DNA from: Enterococcus mundtii | Lineage (GTDB): Bacteria > Bacillota > Bacilli > Lactobacillales > Enterococcaceae | Direction: 5' to 3' | Assembly (NCBI RefSeq): GCF_002947535.1 | Contig: NZ_PUAP01000026.1 | Location: forward strand, 1 to 64,000 | DNA: 64,000 nt | Shown: positions 59,295 to 64,000 of the stretch, piece by piece | Position numbering within the stretch: the first letter of the stretch is position 1 | Layout of the letters: every line of letters begins with the position of its first letter | Made by a program: the position numbers and the translations under genes | The notes under the pieces: generated by a model | Told to the model about the DNA's origin: nothing | The model's database searches: none | The model's input: only the letters and a program-made list of their open reading frames with translations

Positions 59295-59431
59295 GTGCGC
59301 TTCTCTCCCTTCGTAAAATAGATACGACAAAAAAGGAATATCACATGCAAAATAAATCGTATTTGATCAAATTAGAAAAATAGCCAGTATACGAACCAGC
59401 TAGCTCTAAGATGTTAATGGAAAACAAAAAA

Positions 59432-59492
59432 AGTATGAAACTGAATCAGCGTGCCATTTCTTTTACAGAAACTTCCGGACTCAGATCATACT
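59432..59492 (-). terminator. Terminator of the 99-residue gene
   Basis: AGTATGA-CTGA (59432-59444) pairs with TCAG-TCATACT (59481-59492) around a long loop; a seven-T run follows on the minus strand. Confidence 0.65.
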
Positions 59493-59557
59493 GATATATG
59501 TAGCTAGAGCTAAATTTGGACTTGAATCGAGTGATCCAATCAACAGATGAAAAGTAG

Positions 59558-59857
59558 TTATTCGTCAAACAACCAACTGGATTTGACTAATTGATTGAAT
59601 ACAATAAATTCTTTTTCTAAATTGATGACCACTACTTCATAGCCAGCATTGATCCAGCCATAGGCTCCTTTTTCAGGATGTTTATAATCGTTCGCCCACC
59701 AATCCGTACTTTCTCGTGCAGAACGGGGCAAGGCACTACTTGGGAAAAGCAACTCATCGATTTGAGTAAATGTCAGCGTGATTTGAGAGCCACCATTTGT
59801 TTTTAAATAATGAGTGATGGCATCATATTTTTTGACTCGTTCTTTCATGTTACGCAC
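59558..59857 (-). CDS. Small conserved protein of unknown function (DUF7662-like)
   Basis: A 99-residue soluble protein with no signal peptide or membrane segment. The recognisable segment is ITLTFTQIDELLFPSSALPRSAR followed by WWANDYKHPEKGAYGWINAGYEV, a pattern known from small domains with a conserved WW-N and GW core. I cannot assign an activity. The gene stands alone, with its own terminator, divergent from the YigZ gene. The start could be the second Met at residue 4. Confidence 0.72.
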   Translation of the reverse strand: MRNMKERVKKYDAITHYLKTNGGSQITLTFTQIDELLFPSSALPRSARESTDWWANDYKHPEKGAYGWINAGYEVVVINLEKEFIVFNQLVKSSWLFDE

Positions 59858-59910
59858 CTCACTTTTCTTTATTATCCCACATTCCTTTCGTTAAGCAACT
59901 ATTAACATAA

Positions 59911-59939
59911 TTGTCATGCAGAAAAAAATTCTCTATACT
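59911..59939 (+). promoter_or_regulatory. Promoter of the YigZ/IMPACT gene
   Basis: -35 TTGTCA, a 17-base spacer and -10 TATACT. It excludes the TTG at 59939 as a start codon. Confidence 0.75.
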
Positions 59940-59980
59940 TGAAAAGAGACGAGAACAAACAAATGAAAGTAGTGAAACAG

Positions 59981-60625
59981 ATGTTAGAACGTTATTACAC
60001 GATCAAAGAAGATGGTCAAAGTGAGCTTGAAATAAAAAAATCACGTTTTATCTGCTCACTAAAACGAGTAGACTCCGAAGAAGAAGCAAAACGATTTATC
60101 CAAGAAACAAAAAAAGAACATTGGAAAGCCAATCATAATTGTAGTGCCTTCGTGATTGGTGAAAAAAATGAGATCCAACGAAGCAGTGATGACGGTGAAC
60201 CGAGTGGAACTGCTGGTGTACCGATGTTAGAAGTCATCAAAAAAAATGAACTGATCAATGTGGCTGCTGTTGTCACTCGCTATTTTGGCGGGATCAAATT
60301 AGGCGCGGGAGGCTTGATTCGTGCGTATGCGCACTCAGTTTCCCACGCATTACAAGAAATCGGCATCGTTGAAGGGACATTGCAACAAGAACTATCGATT
60401 CATATTACCTATCCCCAACTAGGAAAAATAGAAAACTTCTTGGCACTTCAACAGGTGAATGTGAAAGAAATCCGCTATACAGAGAAAGTTATTGTTGTTT
60501 GTATGATCAATGAAAAAGAAGTCAGCGCTTTTCAAGAGGCGATCATTGAACTTTTGAGCGGTCAAGTAACATTTACTGAAGGAGCTGTTTCTTATCATGA
60601 ACAACTCATTCAAGCAAGAGAGTGA
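59981..60625 (+). CDS. YigZ/IMPACT-family protein
   Basis: About 214 residues. The IMPACT domain signature lies in FICSLKRVDSEEEAKRFI, HNCSAFVIGEKNE and SDDGEPSGTAGVPMLEVI, followed by TRYFGGIKLGAGGLIRAY and a C-terminal DUF1949-type domain. Family members may regulate translation under stress, but the bacterial role is unclear. I chose ATG 59981 because homologues begin MLxxYYTIK; ATG 59963 is the alternative. Confidence 0.9.
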   Translation: MLERYYTIKEDGQSELEIKKSRFICSLKRVDSEEEAKRFIQETKKEHWKANHNCSAFVIGEKNEIQRSSDDGEPSGTAGVPMLEVIKKNELINVAAVVTRYFGGIKLGAGGLIRAYAHSVSHALQEIGIVEGTLQQELSIHITYPQLGKIENFLALQQVNVKEIRYTEKVIVVCMINEKEVSAFQEAIIELLSGQVTFTEGAVSYHEQLIQARE

Positions 60626-60642
60626 GTCGAATGGTATAGAAA

Positions 60643-60689
60643 AGACCAGAGAATAGAAAATGGCATAACTGCCTCCTATTCTCTGGTCT
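60643..60689. terminator. Bidirectional terminator between the YigZ and GntR genes
   Basis: AGACCAGAGAATAG (60643-60656) and CTATTCTCTGGTCT (60676-60689) form a perfect 14-base stem. Confidence 0.85.
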
Positions 60690-60708
60690 ATTTGTTCCAT
60701 ACGAACGA

Positions 60709-61416
60709 TCATCTTTCTAAATAAAACTCAAAACGATCACCAACGTATTGGGTACGTACATATTCAAAAGGTGTGCCATCTTCAAAATAAGAAATCTGTC
60801 TTAAACGTAAAACGGCATCTCCTCGCTTGACCTCCAAATATTCAGCAATTTTTTCTGATGCCAAGACTGCTGAAATTGTTTGTTTCGCCGCACCAATCTT
60901 GTTCCCTCTTTTTTCTTCAAGTGTTCGGTACAGTGACTCCGTGATTTCCGCCTTGCTGTATCCATCGATGATTTTTTGCGGAATACTCGCAATCTCAAAA
61001 CAAATCGGGATATCATCGGCAAAACGAATACGTTCCATTCGTAAGATGGTGTCATCTTTTTTTAGTTGCAATTTCTCCATCTCACTTGAACTTGGTGAAG
61101 TGAGGAAATAAGAGATCGTTCGACTGGATGGCACACGATTTTGTGATTCCATGATTTCAGTAAAACTGGTAGCACCAGACATTTTTTCTTGGACCTTTTC
61201 TCGTGCAACGTAAGTGCCAGAACCGATTTTTCTTTCAAGGATTCCTTCATCTGCTAAATTTTGGATTGCTTGTCTTAAAGTCATTCGACTAACATTGAAC
61301 TTGATGGCTAATTCTCTTTCTGAAGGAAGACGATCTCCGATTTTCCAGACGCCTTGTTCGATTTCACTTTTGATTTGATCGTGAATTTGTATATATACCG
61401 GTAATTGATTCGACAT
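60709..61416 (-). CDS. GntR-family regulator with UTRA domain (HutC/NagR-like)
   Basis: About 235 residues. The N-terminal winged-helix is WKIGDRLPSERELAIKFNVSRMTLRQAIQNL and a UTRA ligand-binding domain follows (residues 85-235, ending FEYVRTQYVGDRFEFYLER). Such proteins sense sugar phosphates or amino-acid derivatives. A palindrome in its promoter resembles NagR-type sites, so an N-acetylglucosamine-6-phosphate sensor is possible but unproven. I chose ATG 61416, with GGACGGG upstream; ATG 61437 lies at the transcription start. Confidence 0.87.
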   Translation of the reverse strand: MSNQLPVYIQIHDQIKSEIEQGVWKIGDRLPSERELAIKFNVSRMTLRQAIQNLADEGILERKIGSGTYVAREKVQEKMSGATSFTEIMESQNRVPSSRTISYFLTSPSSSEMEKLQLKKDDTILRMERIRFADDIPICFEIASIPQKIIDGYSKAEITESLYRTLEEKRGNKIGAAKQTISAVLASEKIAEYLEVKRGDAVLRLRQISYFEDGTPFEYVRTQYVGDRFEFYLER

Positions 61417-61446
61417 AACATCTACCCGTCCTTTCATTTCTATTTT

Positions 61447-61475
61447 ATTATAACTGGTATATACCTAATTCTCAA
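61447..61475 (-). promoter_or_regulatory. Promoter of the GntR gene with internal operator
   Basis: -35 TTGAGA, a 17-base spacer and -10 TATAAT on the minus strand. The perfect palindrome GGTATATACC (61456-61465) lies in the spacer, a good place for autorepression. Confidence 0.65.
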
Positions 61476-61656
61476 CAAAAAAGAGCCCACCATTCTTTTC
61501 GTGCCACTGTCTAGCCATCCGATACGATAGCATTTGGAAAGAGATCTGTGATCATTCACTCTTATTCAATGAGTACTTAAAGTAACAAGCCTTCACTATT
61601 CTTGCACATAAACGATAAAATCAAAAAGGCTTTCTTGTTCAATTTTATTCAACGAA

Positions 61657-64000
61657 TCATTGATTCAATGTTTTCATTGCCGTTGCCATCATCAAACGGA
61701 TTCGATTCAATTGATTGACTACGGAAGCCCCTGGATCATAATCGATTGCGGTAATATTGGCTTTTGGGTAACGATAACGCAGCTCTTTGAATACCCCTTT
61801 TCCTACGACATGATTCGGTAGACAGCCAAATGGTTGCATACAAACAATATTGGGCACATCATGTTTCAACAATTCAATCATCTCACCGGTTAAAAACCAG
61901 CCTTCGCCAGTCTGATTGCCAATCGATAAAATCTGGCTGGCTTCATCTGCTAATTGATTGATCGGTGTGATTCCATCAAATCTTTGTGATTTCCTTAGTG
62001 TTTTATCCATTGGCTTTACAACCTGTTCAATCAAACGAATAAGAAATTGCGCGACCCATTTGCTTTTTTTCGAATGACCTAAATGTTCATATTTCCAGAT
62101 TTGGTTGTATATCGAATAATTCATAAAGCCCATGATATCAGGAACGACGACTTCGGCACCTTCCTCTTCTAATAAACGGACAATATCATTATTAGCTGTA
62201 GGTGAATACTTGACTAAAATCTCTCCAACAATACCTACTTTAGGTTTGGTTTGATTCGTTAGCGGGACCGTATCAAAATCATGGATGATTTTTGCCATAT
62301 TTCGGTTGAAGTGTGTCAAAGATCCATTTTTGACATTGCGTTCCACTCGTTCAAGCCAGCGATGGTGCATTTCATCAATCATTCCTTTTTCTATCTCGTA
62401 CGGTCGAGTGCGGTAAACGACTCGTTCAAAAAGATCGCCATATAAAAAAGCAACAGCTAAACGTTTCAACAAAGGCAATGTGAACGTAAAGCCAGGAGAA
62501 GATTCCACCCCTTGATTGCCGAAAGACACAGAAACTACGGGTATCTGTGGGAAGCCAGCTTCATCAAGCGCCTTGCGAAGTAGTGGGATATAATTGGTCG
62601 CTCGGCACCCCCCTCCCGTTTGGGTCATCATCACACTGGTATGATTCAAGTCATATGTTCCACTTTCCAACGCCTCGACTATTTGCCCAATCGAAATGAT
62701 TGCCGGATAGCACGCGTCATTGTTGACGTACTTCAACCCAACATCAACGGCACTGCCACTTTCACTTGGCAAACAAACAACTTGATATCCTGAGGATTTT
62801 AGAGCAACATCAACTAAACCAGATTGATGGATAGGACTTAACATCGGCAACAACAAGGTATGTGTTTTCTTCATTTCTTTGGTAAAAATAATTTTATCTG
62901 GTTCAAGAAATTGTTTCGTTGGGCGAAAATGTTGTTTGGTTCGTGCATTGACCGCAGCTTTTAATGAGCGCAAGCGTATCCTGATGGCACCTAAATTTGC
63001 GCCTTCATCAATTTTCAAAACTGTGTATAACTTGCCATATTGCGCCATGATCTCTTCTACCTGATCCGTCGTCACTGCATCGATCCCACACCCGAAAGAG
63101 TTCAGTTGTACCAGCTCCAACTCCTTAGATTTGGCAATGACTCGGGCGGCGGCATATAACCTTGATTGATAGACCCATTGATTCACTACTCGTAATTGCC
63201 CAACATCTCCTAGATGAGCGATGCTATCTTCTGTCAAGACATGGAAACCCTCTTGTGTGATCAACTCTGCAATCCCATGGTTGATTTCCGGATCTAGATG
63301 GTAAGGGCGACCTGCGAGGACGATGCCACGTTCATTGTTCTGATGTAGCATCCTCAAGGTTTCTTCTCCTTTTTGCTGAATCTCTTTTTTAAAATCCGCT
63401 AATGCTTCATATCCTTGGTGTAAGGCTTCTTTTATTTGATCTTCGGAAAATCCATAGTCAGAAAATGTTTGGTGTAACGCCTTTGCGACGGATGCTTCGT
63501 TCGCTAGGTTCAAAAATGGCTGGCGGTAATCGATCCGTCCTTCTCGAATCGCATCGACATTATTTTTGATGACATCTGGATAACTTTGAACGATAGGGCA
63601 ATTAAAATGATTGTCAGCTTGATTGTTCTCCTTCTGCTCAAAGATCACGCCAGGATAAAAGATACAGGAAACACCAGCATCGATCAGTGATTGGATATGG
63701 CCATGTACGAGCTTTGCTGGATAGCAGACGGTATCACTTGGAATCGTGTCGATTCCTTGTTCATAGATTTCCTTACTCGATCGAGGGGATAAGACTACTC
63801 GAAAGCCTAAAGTACGAAAGAAAGTCTGCCATAATGGAAAGTTTTCATACATATTCAACACTCTGGGAATGCCGATTTCACCGTTGACAGCTTCTGTTTT
63901 TCGTAATGAACGGTAACGGAATAATTGTCGAGTTTTTTCAGCCACTAAATTGATTTTCTTATCGGCTTTTTTGATTTTGATCTGCGCCCCGCGTTCACAA
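61657..64000 (-). CDS. 2-hydroxyacyl-CoA dehydratase/activase-like large protein (partial)
   Basis: The C-terminal 780 or so residues of a protein that continues beyond the window; the frame is open to the edge (CERGAQIKIKKADKK... upstream of the GTG at 63945, which is not the start). It matches the 2-hydroxyglutaryl-CoA dehydratase group with a DUF2229 region: cysteine motifs PSDTVCYPAKLVHGH, VNNDACYPAIISIGQ and QTGGGCRATNY suit iron-sulfur binding, and GRPYHLDPEINHG is typical. Full-length members (around 1400 residues) also have N-terminal BadF/ATPase activase domains. The reaction in enterococci is unknown. Confidence 0.85.
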   Translation of the reverse strand, partial: CERGAQIKIKKADKKINLVAEKTRQLFRYRSLRKTEAVNGEIGIPRVLNMYENFPLWQTFFRTLGFRVVLSPRSSKEIYEQGIDTIPSDTVCYPAKLVHGHIQSLIDAGVSCIFYPGVIFEQKENNQADNHFNCPIVQSYPDVIKNNVDAIREGRIDYRQPFLNLANEASVAKALHQTFSDYGFSEDQIKEALHQGYEALADFKKEIQQKGEETLRMLHQNNERGIVLAGRPYHLDPEINHGIAELITQEGFHVLTEDSIAHLGDVGQLRVVNQWVYQSRLYAAARVIAKSKELELVQLNSFGCGIDAVTTDQVEEIMAQYGKLYTVLKIDEGANLGAIRIRLRSLKAAVNARTKQHFRPTKQFLEPDKIIFTKEMKKTHTLLLPMLSPIHQSGLVDVALKSSGYQVVCLPSESGSAVDVGLKYVNNDACYPAIISIGQIVEALESGTYDLNHTSVMMTQTGGGCRATNYIPLLRKALDEAGFPQIPVVSVSFGNQGVESSPGFTFTLPLLKRLAVAFLYGDLFERVVYRTRPYEIEKGMIDEMHHRWLERVERNVKNGSLTHFNRNMAKIIHDFDTVPLTNQTKPKVGIVGEILVKYSPTANNDIVRLLEEEGAEVVVPDIMGFMNYSIYNQIWKYEHLGHSKKSKWVAQFLIRLIEQVVKPMDKTLRKSQRFDGITPINQLADEASQILSIGNQTGEGWFLTGEMIELLKHDVPNIVCMQPFGCLPNHVVGKGVFKELRYRYPKANITAIDYDPGASVVNQLNRIRLMMATAMKTLNQ

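Noticed and set aside
63945-64000. GTG at 63945 as the start of the dehydratase-like gene
   Set aside because: The frame stays open to the window edge with family-like residues (CERG), so the gene begins outside the window.

Overview
The window is chromosomal DNA of a low-GC Gram-positive coccus, most likely Enterococcus (E. faecium / hirae / mundtii side of the genus). Evidence: the gene order ccpA-pepQ, liaXYZ next to hprK-lgt-gpsA-galU, pst-phoU, cls, ftsEX-prfB-secA-hpf-comFC-comFA; AAGGAGG-type ribosome sites; frequent TTG starts; and families typical of lactic acid bacteria. Species is not fixed by the sequence. No rRNA, tRNA, CRISPR array or prophage was seen. One complete insertion sequence is present.

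Layout. 1-420: two diverged copies of a palindromic repeat. 421-5912 (-): an unusual four-gene operon (FAD oxidoreductase, permease, hydantoinase-like protein, HExxH protein) behind one promoter with a CcpA (cre) site. 6.3-11.7 kb: yqeY, rpsU, the zinc regulator zur (with a Zur-like box in its own promoter), ppsR, an ArsR-type zinc sensor, pgcA, trxB. 11.9-19.2 kb: beta-glucoside use, with GH1 and GH4 phospho-glucosidases, an RpiR-type regulator, a bglP-type PTS permease and a licT antiterminator with RNA antiterminator (RAT) sites. 19.4-31.4 kb: a heterodimeric ABC exporter, yneF, mntH, nfo, a class A PBP, and ccpA divergent from pepQ. 31.5-34.6 kb: a GNAT gene and ytxH/DUF948 genes separated by an IS3-family element (31979-33521) inserted in a terminator stem. 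34.7-43.0 kb: galU, gpsA, lgt, hprK; the envelope-stress operon liaXYZ; two YibE/F membrane proteins. 43.0-43.4 kb: three tandem copies of the palindromic repeat. 43.6-48.7 kb: the phosphate uptake operon pstSCAB1B2-phoU. 48.8-49.0 kb: a candidate structured small RNA on the + strand. 49.0-59.3 kb: cls, ftsEX, prfB (programmed frameshift), secA, hpf, comFC/comFA. 59.5-64.0 kb: a small unknown gene, a YigZ/IMPACT gene, a GntR/UTRA regulator, and a large 2-hydroxyacyl-CoA dehydratase/activase-like gene that runs off the window end.

How it fits together. CcpA and HPr kinase, the two core parts of carbon catabolite repression, are both encoded here, and the catabolic operon at 0.4-5.9 kb carries a clear cre site. 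Beta-glucosides enter as phospho-sugars through the PTS permease and are split by the GH1 or GH4 enzyme, with LicT controlling the permease by antitermination. The liaXYZ operon, cls, galU, lgt and the PBP form an envelope-related group. The most novel-looking items are the C-rich, terminator-ended small RNA candidate between pstS and cls, a RAT-like element before bglP that overlaps a hairpin hiding the ribosome site, and the covarying palindromic repeat family.
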